Source: Candidatus Saccharicenans sp. (GTDB lineage: Bacteria > Acidobacteriota > Aminicenantia > Aminicenantales > Saccharicenantaceae). From it: a DNA stretch of 7,182 nucleotides. The notes beneath the pieces are model-generated. The model ran no database searches. It saw only the letters and a list, made by a program, of their open reading frames with translations, and was not told the origin of the DNA. The stretch lies in NCBI GenBank assembly GCA_024653405.1, contig JANLGB010000110.1, positions 1 through 7,182 on the forward strand, read 5' to 3'. The translations under genes were made by a program, and so were the position numbers. Below, piece by piece: positions 1 to 6,805 of this stretch; position 1 is the first letter of the stretch; every line of letters begins with the position of its first letter.

Positions 1-1
1 C

Positions 2-1129
2 CAGGGCAATCTGGAATTGATGAAGACCCTGGAGAAGCTGCTCTGTGAGATAACCGGTATGGATGCGGTCAGTCTGCAGCCGGCAGCCGGGGCGCAAGGC
101 GAGCTAACCGGGATGATGCTCATCCGGGCCTACCATGAAGCCCACGGTAATCCCCGCAAATATGTTCTGATACCGGATTCGGCCCACGGCACCAATCCTT
201 CCTCGGCCCATATTTGTGGCTATACGGTCAAAGAAATCAAGTCCAATGACAAGGGAACAATTTCCCTGGAAGACCTGGCCCGGGAGATGAATGAAGAGGT
301 GGCCGCCCTGATGGTCACCAACCCCAACACGCTGGGTGTCTTTGAATCAGAAATCTGTGAAATTGCCGATATTGTCCATGCTAAAGGCGGTTTTGTTTAC
401 ATGGACGGGGCCAACCTCAACGCCCTGACCGGCGTGGCCAGACCGGGCGAAATGAAGGTTGATGTCTTGCATCTTAACCTGCACAAGACCTTCTCCACCC
501 CTCACGGCGGCGGTGGCCCAGGGTCTGGCCCGGTGGCTGTCAAAAAGATCCTGGAACCGTACCTGCCGCTGCCGGTCATAGAGGAAAAAGACGGTCACTA
601 CTACCTGAATTACAACCGGCCCCAGTCGATCGGCCGGGTGAAGAGTTTCTACGGGCAATTTCTGGTGATGCTGAAGGCTCTGGCTTACATCCTGACCCTG
701 GGGCCGGCCGGCCTGCGGGAAATGACCGAAATCGCGGTGCTCAATTCCAATTACATACGCAAAAGCCTGGAAGGGGTCTACCACCTGAAATACAATTCTC
801 CTACCCTGCACGAGTGCGTTTTTTCCGATAAGTTGCAAAAAGAATTTGGCGTTTCCAACCTGGACATTTCCAAGAGGCTGCTGGATTATGGCCTGCATCC
901 GCCGACCATGTCTTTTCCCCTGATCGTCCACGGAGCCTTGATGATAGAACCGACCGAAACCGAAAGCCGGCGCGACCTCGACCTTTTTATAGAAGCCATG
1001 AAAGCCATCGACCGCGAGGCCAGAGAGAACCCGGAGCTGCTGCGGACAGCCCCGCACCTCACTTATGTCCGGCGGCTGGATGAAGTTCAGGCTGCCCGCA
1101 ACCCCGTTCTGAGGTGGGAGAAAAAATAA
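2..1129 (+). CDS. gcvPB: Glycine dehydrogenase (decarboxylating) subunit 2, 5'-truncated by window edge
   Basis: This is the PLP-carrying subunit of split-type P protein, which decarboxylates glycine and passes the aminomethyl group to lipoyl-GcvH in the cytoplasmic glycine cleavage system. The reading frame is open from base 2, and the first visible residues (QGNLELM) already match the interior of the family, so the TTG/ATG at 17-22 are internal codons, not the start. About 376 residues are visible; given a usual length near 480-490, roughly 105-115 N-terminal residues lie outside the window. Visible family landmarks are [19 protein letters not shown], the PLP-contacting Asp in [10 protein letters not shown] (Asp codon 404-406), and [19 protein letters not shown] with the Schiff-base Lys at 485-487. 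The C-terminal signature [20 protein letters not shown] is complete before TAA at 1127-1129. The other half (GcvPA) and gcvT/gcvH would be expected upstream but cannot be seen. No frameshift or missing key residue was noticed. Confidence 0.96.
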   Translation, partial: QGNLELMKTLEKLLCEITGMDAVSLQPAAGAQGELTGMMLIRAYHEAHGNPRKYVLIPDSAHGTNPSSAHICGYTVKEIKSNDKGTISLEDLAREMNEEVAALMVTNPNTLGVFESEICEIADIVHAKGGFVYMDGANLNALTGVARPGEMKVDVLHLNLHKTFSTPHGGGGPGSGPVAVKKILEPYLPLPVIEEKDGHYYLNYNRPQSIGRVKSFYGQFLVMLKALAYILTLGPAGLREMTEIAVLNSNYIRKSLEGVYHLKYNSPTLHECVFSDKLQKEFGVSNLDISKRLLDYGLHPPTMSFPLIVHGALMIEPTETESRRDLDLFIEAMKAIDREARENPELLRTAPHLTYVRRLDEVQAARNPVLRWEKK

Positions 1130-1147
1130 TTAAGGCATGAATCATCC

Positions 1148-1179
1148 CGGCCCCGAGGTCGGGGAAGGGAACGGGGCCG
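1148..1179 (+). other. GC-rich inverted repeats in the gcvPB-glyQ spacer, two alternative hairpins
   Basis: CGGCCCCG (1148-1155) pairs perfectly with CGGGGCCG (1172-1179), an 8-bp stem with a 16-nt loop. Its left arm can instead pair locally: CCCCGA (1151-1156) with TCGGGG (1159-1164), in practice a 5-bp stem with a 4-nt loop. The two folds exclude each other. No U-run follows (next bases CTGTTATGG), so it does not look like an intrinsic terminator. Plausible roles are mRNA stability or processing between cistrons, or control of glyQ. A 22-codon mini-ORF (1137-1205) runs through it, described in the findings. The repeats are seen directly; any function is inferred. Confidence 0.45.
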
Positions 1180-1191
1180 CTGTTATGGCCG

Positions 1192-1196
1192 AAGGA
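1192..1196 (+). promoter_or_regulatory. Ribosome binding site of glyQ
   Basis: AAGGA lies 11 nt before the ATG at 1208, slightly longer than ideal spacing. A second ATG two codons later (1214) is possible, but 1208 gives an N-terminus of the usual family length. The site lies beyond the right arm of the spacer hairpin, so the hairpin would not hide it. Confidence 0.55.
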
Positions 1197-1207
1197 AGAT
1201 ATTAACC

Positions 1208-2056
1208 ATGAGCATGCAGCAACTTTTCCTGAAATTGTATGAATTCTGGGCCGGGCAGGGCTGCTACCTGGCTCCCACCTACGACCTGGAAGTGGGCGCC
1301 GGGACCATGACCCCGGATACTTTTTTCCGGGTCCTGGGACGGCGTCCCTGGAAGGTGGCCTATGTCCAGCCTTCCCGCCGCCCCACCGACGGGCGCTACG
1401 GTGAGAATCCGCACCGGGTGCAAAAGCATTTTCAATTTCAGGTTATCATCAAACCATCGCCGGCCGATATCCAGCGGATTTACCTGGACAGCCTGACTTC
1501 TCTGGGCATCAATCTCAAGGAACATGACCTCAGGTTTGATGAGGACGACTGGGAATCGCCGACCATCGGGGCCTGGGGGGTCGGCTGGCAGGTGATGCTG
1601 GACGGCCTGGAAATCACCCAGTTTACCTATTTCCAGCAGGCCGGTGGCCTGGAGCTTTTCCCGGTGTCGGTGGAGATTACCTACGGGTTGGAACGGCTGG
1701 AAATGTTCCTGGAGCAAAAGGACAACATCTACGACCTGCAATGGTCGGATGAGGTCAGCTATCACGACCTGCGCTACCAGGAAGAGAAAGAGTTTTCCAT
1801 CTACAATTTCGAACAGGCTGATACCCAGATGCTGCACCGGGCCTTCAGCGCCAGCGAAAAGGAAGCCCAGCGGCTGATCAACCAGGGGCTGTTATTCCCG
1901 GCCTATGACCAGTGCCTCAAATGTTCCCATCTCTTTAACCTGCTGGATTCTCGCGGAGCTATCAGCGTTACCGAAAGGGTCAAGCTCATCGGCCAGATCC
2001 GGACCCTGGTCAACCAGATTGCCCGCCAGTTTGTGGAGAGGGAAGGAGGAAGCTGA
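1208..2056 (+). CDS. glyQ: Glycine--tRNA ligase alpha subunit
   Basis: This is the catalytic alpha subunit of alpha2beta2 bacterial glycyl-tRNA synthetase: it activates glycine with ATP and, with GlyS, charges tRNA-Gly. At 282 residues it is close to the usual 280-305. Family hallmarks are [15 protein letters not shown] (25-39), the class II motif 2 region with [15 protein letters not shown] (56-70) and the following FQFQVI strand, [16 protein letters not shown] (112-127), [17 protein letters not shown] (131-147), the degenerate motif 3 [10 protein letters not shown] (158-167, Arg163), and [15 protein letters not shown] (243-257). Cys236-Leu-Lys-Cys239 forms a CxxC at a spot where I recall the E. 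coli protein having alanines; metal binding is not implied. The stop TGA (2054-2056) shares its A with the glyS ATG, so the two subunits are probably made by coupled translation. The gene follows gcvPB by 78 bp in the same direction and is likely on the same transcript, since I saw no convincing promoter in the spacer. Confidence 0.98.
   Translation: MSMQQLFLKLYEFWAGQGCYLAPTYDLEVGAGTMTPDTFFRVLGRRPWKVAYVQPSRRPTDGRYGENPHRVQKHFQFQVIIKPSPADIQRIYLDSLTSLGINLKEHDLRFDEDDWESPTIGAWGVGWQVMLDGLEITQFTYFQQAGGLELFPVSVEITYGLERLEMFLEQKDNIYDLQWSDEVSYHDLRYQEEKEFSIYNFEQADTQMLHRAFSASEKEAQRLINQGLLFPAYDQCLKCSHLFNLLDSRGAISVTERVKLIGQIRTLVNQIARQFVEREGGS
2044..2050 (+). promoter_or_regulatory. Strong Shine-Dalgarno of glyS inside the glyQ 3' end
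   Basis: AGGAGGA lies within the last glyQ codons, 5 nt before the glyS ATG (2056). It is the best Shine-Dalgarno sequence in the window. Together with the TGATG stop/start overlap it fixes the glyS start and suggests matched production of the two subunits. Confidence 0.85.
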
Positions 2057-4128
2057 TGGAATTCCTGCTGGAAATCATGACCGAAGAATTACCTTCTTCT
2101 CACGTCCGCAGTGCCCTGAGCCAGTTTCAGGAAAAGTTGAGCCAGGAATTGCAGGCGGCCAGGGTCGGGATTCACAGCCTGAGAACCCTCGGCACCTGCC
2201 GGCGGCTGGTGGTGCTGGCTCAGCTCGAGGCCGGCCAGCCCGATGAGGAGGAGGTGGTTACCGGGCCTCCAAGGCAGGTGGCAGTAAAGGCCGATGGCAG
2301 TTATGCCCAGGCGGCCCTGGGCTTTGCCCGCTCGCAGGGAGTTCCGCTGGAAAGCCTGGAAGTCATAACAACTGCCCGGGGTGAATACCTGGGGTTCAGG
2401 CGGTTGAAGAAGGGCCGGCCAACCGGAGAAATCCTGTCCGAGATCCTGCCGGCCATCATCAGTTCCTTGAGCTTTCCCAAGAACATGCGCTGGGCCGATA
2501 AGAACTTCCGTTTTTCTCGGCCGATAAAAAACCTGCTCTGCCTGTTTAACGGCCAGGTCGTTCCGCTGGAAGTGGCCGGATTGAAATCGTCCGACCGGAC
2601 TACCGGCCATTTCATTCAGGCCCCGGTTGAATTTCGGGTGGCCAATTTCGAGGAATACCGCCAGCGCCTTAAAGACAACCTGGTGGTGGTGGAGCCGGAA
2701 GAGAGAAAGCGGGCCATCCAGCAGCAATTCCAGGAAAAGCTGGCCGGGCTCGGAGCCGAAGTCTATCCCGACCAGGCCCTGCTGGAAAGGCTGCTGTGGA
2801 ACGTGGAATGCCCGCTGGTCATCATGGGTAGCTTCCCGGAGAGTTATCTGGAGCTGCCGCTGGAAGTCCTGAGTACAGCCATGAGGGAAGGGCAGAAGCT
2901 GTTCTCTGTGGTCAGGGGCAAAAAGCAGTTGCCGTATTTCCTGGGGATAGCCGATAGCCCGGCCGACCCCCGGGGATTCATCGCTGCTGGAAATGAAAGG
3001 GTGCTCAAAGCCAGGCTGGAAGATGCCAGGTTTTTCTGGAAAAACGACCTTAAGGTCAACCTGGCCGAGCGGGCAGCCCAACTCCAGAACGTGGTCTTTC
3101 AGGAAAAGCTGGGCAGCTATGGCCACAAGCTGGAGCGCTTGCAGAAGCTGGTGGCCTATCTGGCCGACCGGCTGGAGTTGAAGAAGGAAAAGAAGGACCT
3201 GGTGGAAGCGGCCAGGCTGTGTAAGGCCGACCTGCTGACCGAGATGGTGCGGGAATTCCCCGAGCTTCAGGGTAAGATGGGAGGTCTCTATGCCAAAAAA
3301 CAGGGCTGGTCAGAAACGGTGTCCCGGGCCATCTATGAGCATTACCTGCCGGCTGGCCTGGAAGACCCGGTGCCAGCCTCCACCGCTGGTGCGGTTCTAT
3401 CCCTGGCCGACAAGCTGGACACGGTGGTCGGAGTGTTGGGAGTTGGGGTCAGCATCAGCGGTTCCAGCGACCCCTTCGGTTTGAGACGACAGGCCCTGGC
3501 CATCTGTCAGGTTACCCTGGAAAAGAAATTTCACCTATCGCTGCCGCGGTTGCTGGATAAAGCTATTTCCCTGCTGCAGGACCGGCTGACAGTTCCCAGG
3601 GAACAGTTGAAAAAGGCAGTGCTGGAATTCATCGAGGGCCGGCTCCGTTATATATTTGAAAAACAGGGCTACCGCTATGACCTGGTCAACGCCGCTCTGG
3701 CTCCCGGCCTGGATAATCTGGTGCAGGCTGAAGCCCGACTGAAGGCCTTGAGCGAGCTCAGGGGCAGCCCGAATTTTGAGCCGTTCATCCTGATGGTCAA
3801 GAGGGTCAAAAACATAGTAAAAGAGCCGCCACGGGCCCGGCTGAACTCGGCTCTGCTCAAGGAGAAAGAAGAAAAGGAACTTTACTCGGCTCTGAAAATA
3901 ATCAGGAAAAACGTGGAGGAGATGCTGGCCCGGAATGATTTCGCGGCAGCCCAGAAAATGATCTTCCGGCTGCAGCCGCCGCTCAACAGCTTTTTTGACC
4001 GGGTCCTGGTGATGGCCGAGGATAAAAAAGTCAGGAACAACCGCCTGGCGCTCCTGTCCCAGATTCTGGCACTGACCGCTGAACTAGCAGACTATTCCCA
4101 GGTGGTGGTGGAGAGTGAGTCTGGCTGA
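2056..4128 (+). CDS. glyS: Glycine--tRNA ligase beta subunit
   Basis: This is the beta subunit of alpha2beta2 glycyl-tRNA synthetase, which binds tRNA-Gly and is required with GlyQ for aminoacylation in the cytoplasm. Its 690 residues match the family length (E. coli about 689). The N-terminus EFLLEIMTEELPSS (2-15) is the family's opening motif, with Met8 where Gly is common. Further landmarks are SFPKNMRWADKNFRFSRPIK (139-158), LSTAMREGQKLFSVV (272-286), GNERVLKARLEDARFFW (312-328), KADLLTEMVREFPELQGKMG (390-409), SLADKLDTVVGVLGVG (449-464) and GSSDPFGLRRQAL (469-481) of the HD-like domain. The C-terminal DALR-type anticodon-binding region is roughly 575-685, with SFFDRVLVMAEDKKVRNNRL (645-664). 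No stop, frameshift or missing block was seen. TGA at 4126-4128 is followed after 15 bp by the end of the converging PilZ gene. Confidence 0.98.
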   Translation: MEFLLEIMTEELPSSHVRSALSQFQEKLSQELQAARVGIHSLRTLGTCRRLVVLAQLEAGQPDEEEVVTGPPRQVAVKADGSYAQAALGFARSQGVPLESLEVITTARGEYLGFRRLKKGRPTGEILSEILPAIISSLSFPKNMRWADKNFRFSRPIKNLLCLFNGQVVPLEVAGLKSSDRTTGHFIQAPVEFRVANFEEYRQRLKDNLVVVEPEERKRAIQQQFQEKLAGLGAEVYPDQALLERLLWNVECPLVIMGSFPESYLELPLEVLSTAMREGQKLFSVVRGKKQLPYFLGIADSPADPRGFIAAGNERVLKARLEDARFFWKNDLKVNLAERAAQLQNVVFQEKLGSYGHKLERLQKLVAYLADRLELKKEKKDLVEAARLCKADLLTEMVREFPELQGKMGGLYAKKQGWSETVSRAIYEHYLPAGLEDPVPASTAGAVLSLADKLDTVVGVLGVGVSISGSSDPFGLRRQALAICQVTLEKKFHLSLPRLLDKAISLLQDRLTVPREQLKKAVLEFIEGRLRYIFEKQGYRYDLVNAALAPGLDNLVQAEARLKALSELRGSPNFEPFILMVKRVKNIVKEPPRARLNSALLKEKEEKELYSALKIIRKNVEEMLARNDFAAAQKMIFRLQPPLNSFFDRVLVMAEDKKVRNNRLALLSQILALTAELADYSQVVVESESG

Positions 4129-4143
4129 GCCCGAGCTGAGTTT

Positions 4144-4620
4144 TCAGGAACTTTCTACTTTGTACTCGTCGCCTTCAGTATCTTCCAGCTTTTCGGCCTG
4201 TTTCTGCTCGGCGAACTTGTGTTCCAGGGAAATGATCTTGACTAGGTTACCGGGATAATTCTGGCCCTTCTTGTTCCCATAAGCGTTGAATTGAACCCCC
4301 ACCCGGTAAGGAAAGTTCTTGTTGTCGGCGGCCGTGGACCAGCGAACCTGGCCCAGCTGGTTGAGCGGAACTCTTTCCCCGGGAATTGACAGCTGCAGGG
4401 AAAGTTCGGTCCCCGGTCTTAAATTCTGGCGACAGAGAAAACTGAGGCCGCCCCGGCTGATGTTCTGGAGCGGGCAGAATTCTTCGTCGAAATCCTTCTT
4501 CTGGCCCAGCCATCTTTCCTTGCGGTAGGAGACGGTAGCTCCGGGAATGACAAACCTATGGCTGAGGCGTTTTTCTTCCGGATAGATGTCCGGCTGGGTC
4601 TTATCTTCTGGCGTGGACAT
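4144..4620 (-). CDS. PilZ-domain protein (probable c-di-GMP effector)
   Basis: A small soluble protein of 158 residues with one PilZ domain, the family that binds cyclic di-GMP and alters motility, exopolysaccharide or other outputs through partner proteins. The RxxxR motif is RLSHR (Arg18, Arg22), and the second half of the site is NISRGG (53-58), matching [DN]xSxxG. The typical strands LGQVRW (89-94) and VGVQF (107-111) follow. So both nucleotide-binding elements are present and c-di-GMP binding is plausible, but the controlled process is unknown. The C-terminal 45 residues are charged and probably a helix/tail. No signal peptide or membrane segment is seen. The ATG at 4620 is the only reasonable start: an in-frame TAA lies 18 nt upstream (4639-4641) with no start codon between, and no other start precedes the RxxxR motif. 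There is no Shine-Dalgarno; a strong promoter abuts the start (separate entry). The gene is 60 bp downstream of the secreted-protein gene, same strand. Confidence 0.88.
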   Translation of the reverse strand: MSTPEDKTQPDIYPEEKRLSHRFVIPGATVSYRKERWLGQKKDFDEEFCPLQNISRGGLSFLCRQNLRPGTELSLQLSIPGERVPLNQLGQVRWSTAADNKNFPYRVGVQFNAYGNKKGQNYPGNLVKIISLEHKFAEQKQAEKLEDTEGDEYKVESS

Positions 4621-4630
4621 GCTGTTTATA

Positions 4631-4659
4631 CTTATAACTTAGAAGACGGCATTTGTCAA
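4631..4659 (-). promoter_or_regulatory. Sigma-70-type promoter of the PilZ gene
   Basis: Read on the - strand, TTGACA (4659-4654) is a perfect -35 hexamer. A 17-nt spacer separates it from TATAAG (4636-4631), which matches 5 of 6 bases of the -10 consensus. The surrounding 60-bp gap is AT-rich in an otherwise GC-rich region. Transcription would be expected to start near 4625-4622, only about 2-5 nt before the ATG at 4620, which gives a practically leaderless mRNA. The hexamers and spacing are seen directly; activity and start point are inferred. Confidence 0.75.
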
Positions 4660-4680
4660 AAAGAGAGCATCTGGTAGCTG

Positions 4681-5739
4681 TCAATAGTTCAGAGCTTCGG
4701 CTTTAACCGGCCGCAGCTTGATGGTCACCTCGGTGCGGATATCTTGCTTCTCCAGGTTGGTGAAGGCAAAGTTGATTTCCGGTTTTTTGACAAAGCTGGG
4801 CGGAAGCCGGGCCGGCGGTTTCTTCTTCCAGTCCTTGAGGGCCCCGGCGATGGCCGAGACGGCATCCAGGATGGAAACGCCGCGAAAGTAGGGCTGGTCC
4901 TTTTCTGGCACCATATAGGGCTTGGTTCCGGGTGGATTGGGCGGAGGTATGGTCACCCTGACCGGGATCTGTCTTTGCAGGTACTTGGTGGCTTTGAAAA
5001 TCAGGCTATCTCCGATGTAAAAGGCCAGTTCTCCCTCAATGTTCTTGATGGGGGGCGAGTCCTGTCGCTGCACCAGCAGCTCCTGGTTGGACAGGCTGCT
5101 TTTCTCAATCCGGAACTCCAGGACGATTCTCTTCTTGATGGTGATGCTCCTGGTTTTCAGAAAGACATCCAGGTTCAGGGAATAGGACTGGTCAAAATAA
5201 AGGGGAAGAGGGAGCTGAATCAGGTGGGGGCCCCTAGTCCACAGACCGCCTTCCAGCGGGTTGCCTTCCACCTGGATCTTATAATAGGATTCGGCCGATA
5301 GGTCGAAACCGATTCTCAGGACGTCCGGTATGGACCGGTCTTCCGCCGCAGCCGGCAGCAGGAAATTGATGTTGCTGATAAGCGGAAATTCTTCCTGCCA
5401 GCGGCCCCAGTATTCCAGGGCCTGGTTGAAAACGCTGAAGTCCAGGAAGGACAGCAGAGGCTGGCTCTCGCCGTATTCTTCGAAGTAATCGATCAGGGCC
5501 TTCTTTTCTTCTTCCGGCAAGTTATTCTTGAAATACAGAAAGGGGAGAAGTCCCCGGGCTTCCTGACGGTCGGCCTGTTCCAACCCGGGCAGGGTGCTTT
5601 CCAGCAGGTTCAGGGCCGGTTCATATTCCCGCTGTTTCAACAGCTCGTTAATTTCTGACTTCCAGTCGGCCCGGGCTGAGAGAAATAACAGCAGGCAGCT
5701 TAGAGCGAGCAGGAGGGGCAGGCTTCTTTTTTCAGTCAT
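4681..5739 (-). CDS. Secreted protein of unknown function
   Basis: I do not recognise this 352-residue protein. It starts with a clear Sec signal peptide: MTEKR, a hydrophobic core to about residue 20, then SARA|D suggesting signal peptidase I cleavage after Ala24. Cys15 is buried in the core (ALSC followed by LLLFL), so a lipoprotein is unlikely. Residues about 25-115 look helical, and INELLKQREYEPALNLLEST (30-49) resembles one TPR-like hairpin. From about 138 onward there are alternating hydrophobic strands (for example YYKIQVEG, LIQLPLPLYF, YSLNLDVFL, RIVLEFRIE), suggesting one or two beta-sandwich domains, followed by a proline-rich stretch near 264-277. Mature-protein location is periplasm or outer envelope. 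Its ATG overlaps the stop of the upstream TonB-like gene (ATGACTGA, 8 nt) with no Shine-Dalgarno, so its translation probably depends on reinitiation after that gene. This suggests a joint function, but substrate and partner are not visible. Confidence 0.82.
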   Translation of the reverse strand: MTEKRSLPLLLALSCLLLFLSARADWKSEINELLKQREYEPALNLLESTLPGLEQADRQEARGLLPFLYFKNNLPEEEKKALIDYFEEYGESQPLLSFLDFSVFNQALEYWGRWQEEFPLISNINFLLPAAAEDRSIPDVLRIGFDLSAESYYKIQVEGNPLEGGLWTRGPHLIQLPLPLYFDQSYSLNLDVFLKTRSITIKKRIVLEFRIEKSSLSNQELLVQRQDSPPIKNIEGELAFYIGDSLIFKATKYLQRQIPVRVTIPPPNPPGTKPYMVPEKDQPYFRGVSILDAVSAIAGALKDWKKKPPARLPPSFVKKPEINFAFTNLEKQDIRTEVTIKLRPVKAEALNY

Positions 5740-6727
5740 GGTAGGTGAACACCAGGTAGAACTCTAGGCTTTTTCCTGGGAAATCTTCGGGCAGCGGCGG
5801 AAACGGAGCACACAACCGGACGGCGGTGATGGCCGCCTGGTCCAGGATTTCGGAGGTGGTGGAGGTGACCACTTCCAGCGATAGCAGCTGGCCTTCCCGG
5901 TCGACCAGCAGGATCAGGGCCACATTTTTATTCCTGGGCAGGCTGGCCAGCTGGGGCAAAATCCACCTGGCCTGAACCAGGTTGACCACTTTCTCAGCCC
6001 AGGGTTTAATGTTGTAACGATAGCCGGCGGCTGGTGGCGGGGTAACCGCTCCCGGGATTCCCGGGCGAGGCCGCCCGCCCTGGCTGAAGCGCAGCCCGCG
6101 CCCCGGCTGTTGGTAAGCCCGCGGAGAGGCATATTGATAGACGTCACTCTTGAGAGCTGGCGGGGCCTCCACCCCTTCTGCTGCCTCAGGCTCCGGCCTG
6201 ACCGGCAGTTTCAAACTGAAATGGTACTTCCCGGAGACGGGTCTGATCCGCGACAGGTTGATTCTAACGCCGGAAGCGGTCTGGCTGTCCCTCCGACCGG
6301 CGGCCAGGTAAGCTTCAAGGTCAAAGGGAATGGTCGGTTGACCGGGCCCGATGGCTTCGGCTGTGGCCCGGCCGGCCTCGGTCTGACCCGCGCCCCGGGC
6401 TCCAGTAGCCCGTCCACCCGGAACCCCGCCGGCTTCTCCCGGAGGGCCGGCCGGTTGAGTCTCGGCTACTGGCGGTTCCTTGATGACCTCGGGCAGGACC
6501 GGCGGTGGGCCGACCTCGGGATAGGTGGTTATAACCACCTCAGTTTCCCGGGCGAAAGGCAGGATTTTAACAATAATCTTGGCCTGCCTCAGGTAGAGGA
6601 CAAGCAGAATATGCAGCAGAAGGGCAATGCTCAGGCTGATTATCTTCAGCCTGGCTTCGCTCCAGTCAACCCGGCGCCACCTGGCTCGCAGGTTTTCCAG
6701 GATTGGCTTGGGCCATATTTTTTTCAT
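5732..6727 (-). CDS. TonB-family energy-transducer-like protein
   Basis: A 331-residue bitopic inner-membrane protein with TonB layout. A basic cytoplasmic N-terminus (1-28) precedes one transmembrane helix (about 28-47, IISLSIALLLHILLVLYL) that contains His39, comparable to the conserved membrane His of TonB. Next come a proline-rich stretch (70-97), a Gly/Ala/Pro low-complexity segment (about 94-130), an uncharacterised region (135-240) and a TonB C-terminal domain (241-331) with KPWAEKVVNLVQARWILP, VALILLVDREGQLLSLEV, LDQAAITAV and the PFPPLPEDFPG segment. TonB proteins carry proton-motive-force energy from ExbB/ExbD to outer-membrane receptors; neither ExbB/ExbD nor a receptor is in this window, so a specialised or different role is possible. 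I chose ATG at 6727 over the adjoining TTG at 6730. No clear Shine-Dalgarno precedes it. The stop overlaps the start of the secreted-protein gene. Confidence 0.85.
   Translation of the reverse strand: MKKIWPKPILENLRARWRRVDWSEARLKIISLSIALLLHILLVLYLRQAKIIVKILPFARETEVVITTYPEVGPPPVLPEVIKEPPVAETQPAGPPGEAGGVPGGRATGARGAGQTEAGRATAEAIGPGQPTIPFDLEAYLAAGRRDSQTASGVRINLSRIRPVSGKYHFSLKLPVRPEPEAAEGVEAPPALKSDVYQYASPRAYQQPGRGLRFSQGGRPRPGIPGAVTPPPAAGYRYNIKPWAEKVVNLVQARWILPQLASLPRNKNVALILLVDREGQLLSLEVVTSTTSEILDQAAITAVRLCAPFPPLPEDFPGKSLEFYLVFTYHD
6523..6540. repeat. Perfect 18-bp palindrome inside the TonB-like gene
   Basis: AGGTGGTTATAACCACCT equals its own reverse complement over all 18 bases. On the - strand it lies over codons for V-V-I-T-T just after the transmembrane helix region (about residues 64-68). 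It could be a dimeric-protein binding site, a short RNA hairpin or a chance product of codon choice. The sequence symmetry is certain; function is unknown. Confidence 0.6.
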
Positions 6728-6762
6728 CAAACGGTTTCTACTATCTTAAAATCAGAGTACTT

Positions 6763-6768
6763 ATTATA
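6763..6768 (-). promoter_or_regulatory. Candidate -10 element upstream of the TonB-like gene
   Basis: On the - strand TATAAT (6768-6763) is a perfect -10 hexamer in an AT-rich 75-bp gap, and would start transcription about 30 nt before the ATG at 6727. The -35 position at 17-nt spacing reads TTCTCT (6791-6786), only 3 of 6 matches, and there is no extended -10 TG. This is therefore weak evidence; the gene could equally be transcribed from further upstream. Confidence 0.35.
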
Positions 6769-6805
6769 TAGAAAACCAGGCCGAAAGAGAAAGTTGCACG
6801 GGGAT

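Noticed and set aside
347..1057. Long antisense ORF (236 codons, - strand) opposite gcvPB
   Set aside because: It lies wholly over strongly conserved GcvPB sequence, its product shows no recognisable motif, and its openness follows from the codon pattern of the real gene.
1130..1207. T-box or glycine riboswitch controlling glyQ
   Set aside because: The 78-bp spacer is too short, has no T-box-like TGGNACCGCG sequence, no terminator/antiterminator with a U-run, and no glycine-aptamer pattern.
2089..3126. Long antisense ORF (345 codons, - strand) opposite glyS
   Set aside because: It is completely covered by well-conserved GlyS; the product is rich in Gln/His/Pro in the manner typical of a reverse-frame shadow.
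4656..4680. Intrinsic terminator after the secreted-protein gene (- strand CTCTCTTTTTG)
   Set aside because: The T-run exists, but no GC-rich stem of useful length precedes it; part of the run belongs to the PilZ -35 region.
4744..5301. 185-codon + strand ORF opposite the secreted-protein gene
   Set aside because: The - strand gene has a signal peptide and an overlap with its upstream neighbour; the + strand product shows no domain and no convincing start signals.
6051..6067. Repeated CCCGGG with inverted symmetry near 6051-6065
   Set aside because: It is explained by consecutive Pro-Gly codons (PGIPG) in the GC-rich linker of the TonB-like protein.
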